Assembly: GCA_964571855.1 (NCBI GenBank)
Contig: CAZNDO010000016.1
Location: 22,277 to 86,276 of the forward strand
Length of the DNA stretch: 64,000 bases
Source: CAYYFX01 sp964571855
GTDB taxonomy: Bacteria > ARS69
Direction: 5' to 3'
Under the pieces are notes generated by a model. It saw only the letters and a list, made by a program, of their open reading frames with translations. It was not told the origin of the DNA and did not search any database. The position numbers and the translations under genes were made by a program. Numbering within the stretch: position 1 is the stretch's first letter; each line of letters begins with the position of its first letter. Positions 17,727 through 26,782 of the stretch are shown one piece after another.

Positions 17727-19649
17727 ATGCCCATGACGTTGCGGTCAGCACGGATCCTGCTCGTCGAACCGGACCACGAGGCCCGGCTCGTCCTGGACCG
17801 CTTCCTGGAGCGCGCCGGGCACGAGGTGGCGAGCGTCGAGGACGTGGACGACGCGCGCCGCCTGCTCGAGGACGGGCTGCTTCCCGACGTGATCGTGACC
17901 GGCGGGGCCCGCGGCGAAGGGCTTCGCGAGCTGGCGCCGGGAGCCGCGCACCTGCCGATCCCGACGTCCGCCGCGGTGGACGGCGCCGGCGGCGGGCCGG
18001 ACGCCGCGCCGACCCGCGATGCCGACGAGCTGGCCCGGCGCGTCGAGGAGATCCTGCTCGATGCCCGCCCGGCGCCGACGCCGGATCCCGCGAGCGCCTG
18101 CCTGGACCTCGTCCGCCGCCTGGCCAGCGTCCTGCCGAGCCTGCGCTCCACCGAGGCGCGCTGCGATGTCGTGACGGAAGCCTTCGACGCGTACTTCGGC
18201 GTGCGCGGATCGCTCGTGGTCCGGCGCGACGCCAGGAGCGGCCACTGGGTGGAGGCGGCGCAGGGCCTGGACGCCGGCCTCGCGCAGGCGGCGTCGGCGG
18301 AGCTGGCCCGGCGTACGCGCGGGCGCGGCCTGCGCCCGTTCCTCACGCGAGTCGCGCACGACGGTGCGCTCCACGAACTGGCCGGCTTCGCCGTGCAGTC
18401 CGGCGCCGAGGAGACCGACCTGGCGCTGGTGCTGCGCGATCCCCCGCCGCCGGGCGCGCTGCGCGAGACGTTCGTGAGCCTGGTCGGCAGCGCCCTGCGC
18501 GCCGCGATGGCGAGTGACGAGCTGGATCGCACGCGCGCGCTGCTGGAGGCGCGCACGCGCAGCCTGCGCAGCCTGCACGAGATGTCGCACGCGTTCACGC
18601 GCGTGGGCTCGCGAGGCCTGCTCGGGCGGGAGATCCTGCGCGCGACGCACCGGGAGCTGCAGATGCCGCGCTCCGCGCTGTTCCTGCGTCGTGATGCGAA
18701 CGACTCCATGCTCTCCGCGCTCGCGATGGAAGGACTGCCGGCGCAGGCGCTGGAACGCATCGGGCTCAACGCGCAGCACGGAGTGGGCGCGTACTGCTTC
18801 CAGCAGGCGGGTGTCACGCGTCTCACCGCGATCCCGCCCGACGGGGTGGCGCTGCGCGAGCTGCAGCGCCTGGGCGATGCCGGATTGCAGTGGGCGATGC
18901 CGCTCCGCTCGGAGGGCACGGGCCTCGGGCTCCTGTTCTTCGGGAACCGGGAGGACGCGGCCGACCTGGACATCCGCGAGTCGCAGGCGCTCGAGTCCCT
19001 CGCCGAGGCGGCATCGAGCTCGCTGCGGTGCCTGCAGCGCGACGAGAGCCTGCGCGACGTGGCCCTCGCCTCCACCCTCGGCCTCGTGGCCGCGCTCGAG
19101 CTGCGGCACCCCGCGGACCGCGGCCACGCCCTGCGGGTCGCGCGCGGCGCGGTGCTCGTCGGACGCGCCCTCGGCCTCGGCGCCCGGGAGCTGCGGGATC
19201 TGGCGCTCGCCGGCCTCCTGCACGACGTGGGCAAGCTGGCCGTTCCCGGGGACCCCCGTCGCGGCCCGGAGGCGGATCCGCGCCGGCTCCGCATGCACCC
19301 GCTGCTCGGCTCGCGGATCCTGTCGCGATGCCGGCCCTCGCCGGGGGTCCTGCAGGGCGTGGAGCAGCACCACGAGCGTATCGACGGCCACGGCTTCCCT
19401 TACGGGCTGCGTGGCGACAGCATCCACGTCTTCGGGCGGATCCTGGCCGTCGCGGACTGCTGGGACCGGTGGCGCGCGTCGGACGGGGGGACCGACCCCG
19501 AACGCTCGCTGGCGCGCCTGGAAGCCGGCGCCGGCCTGTTGTTCGATCCCGCGGTCGTGACGGTCTTCTGCGCCGAGGTCGTCCGCGGCGCCTCCACCGA
19601 GGCCGCCGGCGGCGAGGAGTGGTTCGAGGAGGTCCTGACGGCCCCCTGA
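17727..19649 (+). CDS. Degenerate receiver - GAF - HD-GYP regulator
   Basis: 640 residues. Residues 8-75 look like a receiver domain (ARILLVEPDHEARLVLDRF) but the phospho-acceptor position reads DVIVTGGARG, with Gly where Asp should be. A middle GAF-like region (about 270-440) is followed by an HD-GYP domain with HD at 499-500 (LLHDVGKLAVP) and HHERIDGHGFP at 548-558; the signature is GFP rather than GYP. HD-GYP proteins hydrolyse cyclic dinucleotides, usually c-di-GMP. Whether it also acts on c-di-AMP made by CdaA is speculation. Start ATG 17727; an ATG two codons later is equally possible. Confidence 0.85.
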   Translation: MPMTLRSARILLVEPDHEARLVLDRFLERAGHEVASVEDVDDARRLLEDGLLPDVIVTGGARGEGLRELAPGAAHLPIPTSAAVDGAGGGPDAAPTRDADELARRVEEILLDARPAPTPDPASACLDLVRRLASVLPSLRSTEARCDVVTEAFDAYFGVRGSLVVRRDARSGHWVEAAQGLDAGLAQAASAELARRTRGRGLRPFLTRVAHDGALHELAGFAVQSGAEETDLALVLRDPPPPGALRETFVSLVGSALRAAMASDELDRTRALLEARTRSLRSLHEMSHAFTRVGSRGLLGREILRATHRELQMPRSALFLRRDANDSMLSALAMEGLPAQALERIGLNAQHGVGAYCFQQAGVTRLTAIPPDGVALRELQRLGDAGLQWAMPLRSEGTGLGLLFFGNREDAADLDIRESQALESLAEAASSSLRCLQRDESLRDVALASTLGLVAALELRHPADRGHALRVARGAVLVGRALGLGARELRDLALAGLLHDVGKLAVPGDPRRGPEADPRRLRMHPLLGSRILSRCRPSPGVLQGVEQHHERIDGHGFPYGLRGDSIHVFGRILAVADCWDRWRASDGGTDPERSLARLEAGAGLLFDPAVVTVFCAEVVRGASTEAAGGEEWFEEVLTAP

Positions 19650-19803
19650 CCGCGGTCCGGCCTCCCCGGCGCGGATCGGACCGGACCGGCCGCCGACCCC
19701 GCGGAGGGGTTCCAGGCCCCACCTTCAGGCCGGTCGCCGCCCGTCCGATAGAACCATCGGAGCTCCCGCGGGCAACCGCATCGTCCCTCCTGCCGGACCG
19801 GTC

Positions 19804-21123
19804 ATGGCTCGCATCCTCGTCGTCGACGATGTTCGATTCATCTCGCAGATGATCGCCGGCGTCTTCGAACGCATCGGCCACGCCGTGGACACCGCCGCCG
19901 ACGGCGAGGAGGCCCTCAAGAAGGCCCTCGCCATGATCCCCGACCTGATCGTGATGGACGTGGCGATGCCGAAGCTCGATGGCCTCGAGGTGACCCGTCG
20001 CCTCCGCGCCAACGACCGGTGCCGGGACATCCCGGTCCTCCTGGTCACGTCCCGGGCCGATGCCGGCACGCTGACCGCGGCGGCGCAGGCCGGGGTGGAC
20101 GATCACCTTGCGAAGCCCTTCGAGGCTACCGCGCTGCTCGCCAAGTCCACCCGGTTGCTGGGCGGCTATCCGATCACGTTCGATCTCGAGCTGCACGGCG
20201 AGGTTGCCGTCGTGACCGCGCTGCCGGAGGAAATCGGGGCATCCGCGGTGGACCAGATCCGGCCCGCGCTCGAGCACGCGCGCTCCGCGTCCTTCGGCTG
20301 CGTGCTGCTGGACCTCACGCGTGTCGAGCGCGTGGACTCGCAGGTGGCCGACGCCATCCTGAGCTTCGAGGAGGAGTTCCGGATGGAGGGCGGATCGCTC
20401 GACCTCGTGAAGCCGAAGGCGGGACTGGGCGTTCGGCAGTTCCTCGGTCTGGTGACGCCGCGCCTGCGGATCCACGACGACGTGGCCACCGCGCGCAAGG
20501 CGCTGGGGCTCCCGGAGCACGGGGTCGGGCAGTCGATCCCGCCGCCGCGTCGCCCCGTGAGCCGCCCCGCGGCGCCCGCGCCGGCGCCGCAGGCCGCCGG
20601 AGGCGGAAGCGGCGCGGCGGCGCCGGTGACGGTCGCCGCCGCGCCACCCCGTCCGGCCGCCACGGCCGCCGCCGCGAAAGCCCCGGCTCCGGCTCCGCCC
20701 CCGGCCGCAGCTCCGGCGACCGTTCCCGCCACCGCCCCGCCGGCGGCCGAGGCCGCGCGCCGCGCACCCGCGCGCCCGGGGGAGGCCCCGCACGCGGCCG
20801 TGACGCGGACCGGGGCGGCCCGCGGCGTCGTCGTCGAGTCCCATCCGCAGGCCACGATCTTCCGGATCTCGCGGACGAGCCTGGACGACGAGGTGCTCAC
20901 ACTGCTCCACGAGGAGGCGGTTCGCGCGCCGCGCGCGATGCTGCTCGAGCTGACCGCGATGGACGCCATGGACGCCGACCACGCGCGCGCGGTGGGCGAC
21001 GTGGCGGCCGAACTGGCCGCCGCCGGTGGCTCCCTGCGCGTGGTGAACCCGCGCCCCGGCGTGGAGGCGGCGCTTGCCGCGGCCGGCTTCGCCTCGATCG
21101 TGCTGCGGACGCGCCGCGGCTAG
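19804..21123 (+). CDS. Response regulator receiver with two STAS-like domains
   Basis: 439 residues. Residues 1-120 form a complete receiver: DD near residue 8, phospho-acceptor Asp in LIVMDVAMPKLDG, Thr/Ser in LLVTSRAD and Lys in LAKPF. Residues 125-240 read like a STAS domain (anti-anti-sigma/MlaB fold: EVAVVTALPEEIGASAVDQ, CVLLDLTRVERVDSQVADAIL). A long Ala/Pro linker (about 255-335) leads to a second STAS-like segment (ATIFRISRTSLDDEVLTLL, MLLELTAMDAMDADHARAV). No kinase, methyltransferase or DNA-binding output is present. It follows the HD-GYP gene by 154 bp in the same direction and is likely a signalling adaptor. Confidence 0.82.
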   Translation: MARILVVDDVRFISQMIAGVFERIGHAVDTAADGEEALKKALAMIPDLIVMDVAMPKLDGLEVTRRLRANDRCRDIPVLLVTSRADAGTLTAAAQAGVDDHLAKPFEATALLAKSTRLLGGYPITFDLELHGEVAVVTALPEEIGASAVDQIRPALEHARSASFGCVLLDLTRVERVDSQVADAILSFEEEFRMEGGSLDLVKPKAGLGVRQFLGLVTPRLRIHDDVATARKALGLPEHGVGQSIPPPRRPVSRPAAPAPAPQAAGGGSGAAAPVTVAAAPPRPAATAAAAKAPAPAPPPAAAPATVPATAPPAAEAARRAPARPGEAPHAAVTRTGAARGVVVESHPQATIFRISRTSLDDEVLTLLHEEAVRAPRAMLLELTAMDAMDADHARAVGDVAAELAAAGGSLRVVNPRPGVEAALAAAGFASIVLRTRRG

Positions 21124-21133
21124 CGTCGCCTCC

Positions 21134-23188
21134 CTAGAACAGCTTCTTCTTGATCTTCACGCCCTGGATCACGTCCTCGATGCGCAGCGCATCCACCACG
21201 TCCATGCCGTCGGTGACCTTCCCGAAGATCGTGTAGCGGCCGTCGAGGTGCCGCTGCGGGGAGTGGGTCACGAAGAACTGGCAGCCGCCGGTGTCCTTGC
21301 CCGCGTGCGCCATCCCGACCATCCCGCGCTCGAAGGCGAGCGGGCTGACCTCGCACCGGATGGAGTAGCCGGGGTTGCCCCAGCCGTTGCCGATCGGGCA
21401 CCCGCCCTGTGCGACGAAGTTCGGGACGACGCGGTGGAACGTGAGCCCGTCGTAGAAGCCGCTCTCGGCGAGCTTCACGAAGTTCTGCACCGTGTACGGG
21501 GCCTCCCGGTGCAGCAGCTCGATCTCGAACGACCCGCGACTCGTGGTGACGGTGGCGCTGTAGCGGCCGGGGCGCGACTTGACGAAGTCCTCGTCCAGGG
21601 GCACGGCGGCGCCGGGTAGCGGACCGCGCGGCGCGATCTCCGGGCGTGGCTCCCCGAGCTTCTCCAGGGACTTCGCCGCCTCCTCGCGCACATACCAGTC
21701 GGCGTCCTTCGCCAGCTCGCGCAGCGTCGCCTTGGACTGGTCGCCGGGTAAGTTCCCGAGCGCCTCCGCCACGGCCATCCGGAGGTCCGGCTGCTTCTTC
21801 GCCTCCGGGTCGTTCTTCAGGATGCCCGCCAGGATGGTCGGCGTCTCGCGGAGATGCTGCTCCTTCGCCTCCGGCTCCGACGGGTTCATCTCGCCCAGCG
21901 CGTGCACCGCGGCCGCGGTCAGGGCCCAGTGCGTGGACGAGAGGGACACCAGCAGGTTCGGTCGCGGCCACGGATTCGCGGCGTCCCACGCCCCCAACTG
22001 GTACGCGGCGTCCACGCGCTCCGAGATCGGGGCATCCGGGTTGACCAGCCGCCCGTTCATGTAGAACGACACGCCGCCGCGCCACGTGCCGAGCGGGAGA
22101 CCGTCCGGCATGCGTCGGGACGCTTCCGAGAACGACTCGTACGCGCGGCGCACCACGTAGGGGCTCTTGTCGCCGCAGGCCAGGAAGTGCTCCTGCACCG
22201 ACGCGGCGCGGTCCTCCTGGCCCACCCCGAACATCGCCAGCACGCCCCCGCGGACCTCCGGCTCGGTGTCCTTGAGGAGGGCGAACGCGAGGTCGTCGCG
22301 CTTGTAGTGGTACGGGATGTTCTCCAGCGCCGCGGCGACCGCCGCGCGCACGTGGACGTTCGCGTCCTTCCCGAGGACGCCGAGCCCCGGGATCGCGTCC
22401 AGGGACTTGGTCCGGCCCAGGGCCGCGGCCACGTTCGCCCGGACGCGCCAGTCCGGATCGGCGAGCAGCTTCTCGAGCGCGGCGATCGCGCCCGCATCCT
22501 CGATGTCGCCCACGGCCTTGCTGGCGGCGAGCCGCACGTCCGGCGAGGCGTCCGCGAGGAGCGCGCGGACCGGCTCCGCGAGGTCGCGCGCCTTCAGCCG
22601 TCCGGCCGCCCACGCGGCGCTCGCGCGCACCGCCGGATCCGGGTCCGCAAGCAGCGGACGCAGGTTCACCGCGGCGACGCTGTCCGCCGTGGCGGCGAGC
22701 GCCACCGCGGCCTCCGCCCGCAGCGCCGGCTCCGGGTCCGCGAGGAACGGCAGCACGGCCTCCGCCGCGCCCTCGCCGCGCAGGCGACCGAGCGTCCGGA
22801 TCGCCTCCGCCCGCAGCGGAACGGGGGCGTTCGATCCCGCGATGCGGCGCACGCCGTCGCGGGCGGCGGCATCGCCGAGCAGGCCGAGCGCGAAGGCCGC
22901 CTCGCGCCGCACCTCGCCGTCCCCGTCCTCCAGCGCGGCGAGCAGCGCCGGAACGCCCTCGGCGTAGCCGATCCGGCCCATGGCGCGCGCCGCGGCGGCG
23001 CGGATCCCGGCATCGCGGTCCTTCAGCAGGGTGGCGAGCCGGCCGTCGCCGAGCGAGCGGCGGTCCTCCAGCTCGTGGATGCCCCGGAGCGTGCCCGCGT
23101 CCGCGGCGTGGGCCCGGCCCCCGGGCGCGGACAGGATCAGGGCGGCGGCGAGCACGACGGGCACGAGAGGACGGCGAGCGGCGATCAT
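21134..23188 (-). CDS. Secreted HEAT-repeat protein with C-terminal cyclophilin domain
   Basis: 684 residues with a signal peptide (MIAARRPLVPVVLAAALILSAPGGRAHA). Residues 40-510 are repeated helical pairs of the HEAT/PBS-lyase type, many with the pattern LLADPDPAVRASAAWALGRL. Residues 530-684 are a peptidyl-prolyl isomerase of the cyclophilin type: GSFEIELLHREAPYTVQNFV, FHRVVPNFVAQGG, GMAHAGKDTGGCQFFVTHS and HLDGRYTIFGKV. The expected role is folding or scaffolding of exported proteins in the periplasm. It ends only 10 bp from the convergent STAS gene, with no terminator between them. Confidence 0.9.
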   Translation of the reverse strand: MIAARRPLVPVVLAAALILSAPGGRAHAADAGTLRGIHELEDRRSLGDGRLATLLKDRDAGIRAAAARAMGRIGYAEGVPALLAALEDGDGEVRREAAFALGLLGDAAARDGVRRIAGSNAPVPLRAEAIRTLGRLRGEGAAEAVLPFLADPEPALRAEAAVALAATADSVAAVNLRPLLADPDPAVRASAAWAAGRLKARDLAEPVRALLADASPDVRLAASKAVGDIEDAGAIAALEKLLADPDWRVRANVAAALGRTKSLDAIPGLGVLGKDANVHVRAAVAAALENIPYHYKRDDLAFALLKDTEPEVRGGVLAMFGVGQEDRAASVQEHFLACGDKSPYVVRRAYESFSEASRRMPDGLPLGTWRGGVSFYMNGRLVNPDAPISERVDAAYQLGAWDAANPWPRPNLLVSLSSTHWALTAAAVHALGEMNPSEPEAKEQHLRETPTILAGILKNDPEAKKQPDLRMAVAEALGNLPGDQSKATLRELAKDADWYVREEAAKSLEKLGEPRPEIAPRGPLPGAAVPLDEDFVKSRPGRYSATVTTSRGSFEIELLHREAPYTVQNFVKLAESGFYDGLTFHRVVPNFVAQGGCPIGNGWGNPGYSIRCEVSPLAFERGMVGMAHAGKDTGGCQFFVTHSPQRHLDGRYTIFGKVTDGMDVVDALRIEDVIQGVKIKKKLF

Positions 23189-23237
23189 CGGATCTTCTCC
23201 CTCGGGTACGGAGCGGGGTTCCTGGATGCGACGGAGA

Positions 23238-23873
23238 CTACATCGACCCCGTCGACTCGGGCGCCTTCTCGGCGAGGAGCGGCGCGATGTCCTTCTCGAA
23301 CACCTCGCGCGGCTGCAGGCCGACGTAGCGCTTGCGGACGCGTCCGGCGCGATCCACGAGGAACGCCGTCGGGATGCTCCGGATCCCGCCGTACGCGTTC
23401 ACGACGCCGGCGTCGCCCATGACCAGCTTGTACGCGATGGGCTGCTTGCGCGTGAAGTCGCGCACGGTCTCGAGCCCGCTGCGACCGCCCGCGTCCCGGT
23501 CCACGGAGATGCCCACGATCTCCAGGCCGGCGTCCTTGTGGGCCGCGTACATCTCGTTGAGGTGTGGGATCCCGGCGCGGCACGGACCGCACCACGTGGC
23601 CCAGAAGTCCAGGAGGACCACTTTGCCCTTCAGGTCCTCGAGCGAGAGGGAGCCGCCGGTCACGGACGACAGCGTGAACGGAGGCGCGTCCGGATACGTG
23701 ACCGGGGCCGGCGGCGTTCCCGCGGCCGGTGCGCCGGCGGCCGGCGCGCGCACGGCGTCGCGCGAGCCCTCCGGCTGGGCGGCGTCGGCCCCCGGCTCGC
23801 CGGAGCAGGCGGCGAGGGCGGCGAGCCCGGCGAGGAGGACGGGCAGCGAGGAACCGCGGCGGCGATGCGTCAT
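23238..23873 (-). CDS. TlpA/ResA-like thioredoxin-fold lipoprotein
   Basis: 211 residues. The signal peptide ends at lipobox LAAC (Cys23), then an Ala/Pro linker (about 24-60), then a TlpA-type redoxin domain with WATWCGPC (Cys95, Cys98), DRDAGGRSGLETVRDF, and the cis-Pro loop IRSIPTAFLVDRAGRV. It probably reduces disulfides outside the cytosol, for example in cytochrome c maturation. ATG 23873 overlaps the cysteine desulfurase stop as ATGA, so the two are likely co-translated; both handle cysteine sulfur chemistry but in different compartments. Confidence 0.9.
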   Translation of the reverse strand: MTHRRRGSSLPVLLAGLAALAACSGEPGADAAQPEGSRDAVRAPAAGAPAAGTPPAPVTYPDAPPFTLSSVTGGSLSLEDLKGKVVLLDFWATWCGPCRAGIPHLNEMYAAHKDAGLEIVGISVDRDAGGRSGLETVRDFTRKQPIAYKLVMGDAGVVNAYGGIRSIPTAFLVDRAGRVRKRYVGLQPREVFEKDIAPLLAEKAPESTGSM

Positions 23874-25048
23874 GGACGACTCCCGGGAAAGGCCTCGCCG
23901 CGCTCGCGGGCGGGGCCGGTCGAGGTGGCTCGGGCGAGGACGCGCTCCAGCGCCGCGAGTACGTACCGGATTTCGGCTTCCGTGGTCGTGCGACCGAGCG
24001 AGAACCGGATGGATCCGGCGGCCTGGGGACGGGATCGTCCCATGGCCAGCAGGACGTGGGAAGGCTCCGTCGCGCCCGCGTTGCAGGCGGCGCCGGTGGA
24101 CACCGCCACGCCCTCGAGATCCAGGGCGACGAGCAGCGTCTCCCCGTCCACGCCGGCGAAGGAGACGTTGCTGGTGTTCGGCAGCCGCGCCGCCTCCGCG
24201 CCGTTGGCCCGGCTTCCGGGAGCCGCGGACAGGACGCCGCGTTCCAGGCGGTCCCGCAGTTCCGCCAGCCGGGTCGTCTCCGCGGGCAGCTCCGCCACGG
24301 CCTCCTCGGCCGCCTGGGCAAACCCCACCATCCCGGGAAGGTTCTCCGTGCCCGGGCGCAGCCGGCGTTCCTGGCCGCCGCCGGTCACCTGGGCCGCCAG
24401 GGCCTGCCCGCGTCGGACCAGGAGCGCCCCGATCCCCTTCGGGCCGCCGATCTTGTGCGCCGAGACGGAGACGTAGTCCACGGGCAGATCCGCGAAGCGG
24501 AACGGGAGCTTGCCGAAGTACTGCACGGCGTCCACGTGGAAGGGCACGCCCGCGGCGCGGCACGCCTCGCCGATCCGCCGGATCGGGTTCAGGACCCCCG
24601 TCTCGTTGTTCGCGGCCATGATCGAGACCAGGGCCGTGTCCGGACGGATCGCGGCCTGCACGGCGGCGGGGTCCACGACGCCGTCCGCACCCACGCCGAC
24701 CACGGTCGCGTGAGCGGTCCCGGCGGCCTCCAGCGCGTGCACGGTGTGGAGCACCGCCTCGTGCTCCGTGGCCGCGGTGACCACGTGGCGCCGCTCGCCG
24801 GCCAGGGAACCCCTCAGGACCAGGTTGTCCGCTTCCGTGCCGCCCGACGTGAACACCACCTCCTCCGGCGCGCAGCCGGCCGCGTCCGCCAGCCGCCGCC
24901 GGGACTCCTCGCGGAGCCGGGCCGCGGCCCGACCGTAACCGTGCAGGCTGGAGGGGTTTCCGGGGTCGCCGGCGAGAGACGCGCCCATGGCGGCGGCCGC
25001 CCCGGGGCGCACGGGGGTCGTGGCGTTGTGGTCCAGGTAGACGCGCAT
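23870..25048 (-). CDS. Cysteine desulfurase (NifS/IscS family)
   Basis: PLP enzyme of 392 residues that removes sulfur from cysteine as a persulfide for Fe-S clusters, thiolated tRNA or, in some organisms, selenium delivery. The start MRVYLDHNATTPVRP is the family's N-terminus. The PLP lysine is Lys199 in SAHKIGGPKG, and the active-site cysteine is Cys322 in STGAACNAGATEPSHVL. His95 of TEHEAV and Asp173 of HVDAVQ are also conserved. No iscU or iscR lies nearby. Given selenoprotein genes elsewhere in the window, a selenium role is possible but unproven. Confidence 0.93.
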   Translation of the reverse strand: MRVYLDHNATTPVRPGAAAAMGASLAGDPGNPSSLHGYGRAAARLREESRRRLADAAGCAPEEVVFTSGGTEADNLVLRGSLAGERRHVVTAATEHEAVLHTVHALEAAGTAHATVVGVGADGVVDPAAVQAAIRPDTALVSIMAANNETGVLNPIRRIGEACRAAGVPFHVDAVQYFGKLPFRFADLPVDYVSVSAHKIGGPKGIGALLVRRGQALAAQVTGGGQERRLRPGTENLPGMVGFAQAAEEAVAELPAETTRLAELRDRLERGVLSAAPGSRANGAEAARLPNTSNVSFAGVDGETLLVALDLEGVAVSTGAACNAGATEPSHVLLAMGRSRPQAAGSIRFSLGRTTTEAEIRYVLAALERVLARATSTGPARERGEAFPGSRP

Positions 25049-25214
25049 GGGAGGAAGGGTGCCATGGCGGGCGCGGCCGGGTCCACCGGCGGCCGGATCC
25101 GCGGGGAGCGGCCGGTCTCTTTTTTGCACCGGCCGGGGTCTTTTCGTCACCGCCCCGGATACGGTAGGATTCTTTTGGGAGAACCGCGCCGAGAAGACAC
25201 CGAGGGCCCCTGTC

Positions 25215-26330
25215 TTGACGAGTTCCGCGATCACCCGCGCTGTCGAATACCTTGCCGCGTGCGAGGTTCCCGCGGTGCGCCTGCACGCCGCGCGCACGCT
25301 GGGAAGCCCGCGCCGCTTCGGCGCCGTGCGCGCGCTGCGCGCGGAGGCGGAGCGCGACATGTTCGCGCGCGACGTCCGCGAGCTCTTCCTCTCGCCGTAT
25401 GTGCAAGCATCGCGCACGGGGCGCCTGCGCGGACCGGCGGCCGACGTGCTCGGTCGCGTGCTTTCCTGCAATGCATCCGTGGCGCTGGATGCCCTGCTGG
25501 CCCGCGGTTGCAATGACCCGGGTCGCGCGGTGGACCGCGTGCTGCGCGGGATGCTCTCGCGCGCGCACGACCGCGGCTTCTTCTTCGAGCCGCGGCAGGA
25601 GTCGGACGCGCACCGCCTCGCGGGCCGTCCGCAGGAGGTCTGCTTCCTCCCGGTCACGGCGGCGTACTGCCGGTACCTCGTGGGCTACGGCCAGGGCCGC
25701 GACCCGCGGGTCCGCCGCGCGTTCGAGTGGATCCTGGAGTACCAGGAGGCGGACGGCACCTGGCGCGCGCCGCCGAAGGAGTGCCGGGACGGCACCGAGA
25801 GCTACACCCGCACGCGCCTGGTGGCGGAGGCGGTGGCGGAACTCCCCGCGACCGCGCTGAAGCGGTGGGCGGGGGAGCGGCGGCGGCTCGCCACCGGCTG
25901 GGCGGACCGGATCCTGGCCACCTGCGACGAGCCGGACGCGGTGCTGCCGTCCCCGAACCTGACGCCCGACCGGCGCGGCAGCCGGGACCCCGCCGCCGCG
26001 GACGAGAGCCTGAAGGGCCGGCTCCTGTACTTCCCGCTCGAGGATCTCTGGCTTGCCCTGCGGCTGGGCGCCTCGCCCCGGCACGCGAACCTCGCCCCCT
26101 GGATCACTTGGGTGCAGGAGTCCCAGCAGCCCGACGGCTCGTGGCGGCTGCGGAACCCCGGCCTCCGCGAACGGCTTCTCCTCTCCGATCCGAACGGCCG
26201 CCTCCGCGCGGAGGCCCTCTTCCTCTCCGACGAGTGGATCACGCTGCGCGCGGCGCAGATCCTCCGCATGGCGCGGCGCGCGGCCCGGTCCTCGCGGTCC
26301 GGGGTTCCGGAGAGCGTCGCGGCGGCGTAG
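25215..26330 (+). CDS. Alpha/alpha-toroid (squalene cyclase / prenyltransferase-like) protein
   Basis: 371 residues, if it starts at TTG 25215 (GAGGG about 8 nt upstream); no ATG/GTG fits the start of similarity, so the start is uncertain. The protein is all-helical with QW-like motifs, FEWILEYQEADGTWRAPP and ITWVQESQQPDGSWRLR, typical of the toroid fold shared by terpene cyclases and prenyltransferases. The DxDD motif of squalene-hopene cyclase is not seen, so a non-cyclase member is more likely. It is divergent from the cysteine desulfurase. Between the two lies GGCCGGT/ACCGGCC (25110-25116 with 25128-25134) around a T-rich loop. Confidence 0.7.
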   Translation: MTSSAITRAVEYLAACEVPAVRLHAARTLGSPRRFGAVRALRAEAERDMFARDVRELFLSPYVQASRTGRLRGPAADVLGRVLSCNASVALDALLARGCNDPGRAVDRVLRGMLSRAHDRGFFFEPRQESDAHRLAGRPQEVCFLPVTAAYCRYLVGYGQGRDPRVRRAFEWILEYQEADGTWRAPPKECRDGTESYTRTRLVAEAVAELPATALKRWAGERRRLATGWADRILATCDEPDAVLPSPNLTPDRRGSRDPAAADESLKGRLLYFPLEDLWLALRLGASPRHANLAPWITWVQESQQPDGSWRLRNPGLRERLLLSDPNGRLRAEALFLSDEWITLRAAQILRMARRAARSSRSGVPESVAAA

Positions 26331-26364
26331 ATTCGGACCGCCAACCCCGCTTCCGGAGGGGACC

Positions 26365-26772
26365 ATGCCCATCGAGGCCACCGGCTACGGGCTTCGCGTA
26401 CACCTGCCGATCCGCTACGACGATGCCGTGCGGCGCATCACCGAGAGCCTCGCCGAGGAGGGCTTCGGCGTGCTCACGGAGATCGACGTGAAAGCCACGC
26501 TGCAGCGGAAGCTGGGCGAGGGCTTCCGGCGCTACGTGATCCTGGGCGCGTGCAATCCGCAGCTCGCGCACCGCGCGCTCGGCGCGGAACTGGAGATCGG
26601 CCTGCTGCTCCCGTGCAACGTGGTCGTGTACGAGGAGAACGAGGACGGCTGCGTGGTCGCCGCCGTGGATCCGGACGCCATGCTCGGTGTGGTGGGGTCC
26701 GAGGGTCTCGCCGGCGTGGCCGCGGAGGCGAAGGCCCGCATCGTCCGCGCGCTGGAGCGGATCGCGGCGTGA
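26365..26772 (+). CDS. DUF302 family protein
   Basis: 135 residues, small and cytosolic. The sequence follows the DUF302 pattern: an N-terminal strand (GYGLRVHLPIRYDDAVRRI), a Leu/Glu helix (TESLAEEGFGVLTEIDVKATL), the conserved YVILGACNPQLAHRAL and LEIGLLLPCNVVVYE. The CNP and LLPCNVVVY segments are diagnostic. These proteins are of unknown function, with structures suggesting a dimeric alpha/beta fold. ATG 26365 has GGAGG at 26355-26360. It is in line with the toroid gene upstream (34-bp gap) and the glycosyltransferase downstream (10-bp gap). Confidence 0.88.
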   Translation: MPIEATGYGLRVHLPIRYDDAVRRITESLAEEGFGVLTEIDVKATLQRKLGEGFRRYVILGACNPQLAHRALGAELEIGLLLPCNVVVYEENEDGCVVAAVDPDAMLGVVGSEGLAGVAAEAKARIVRALERIAA

Positions 26773-26782
26773 ACCGCCGCAC

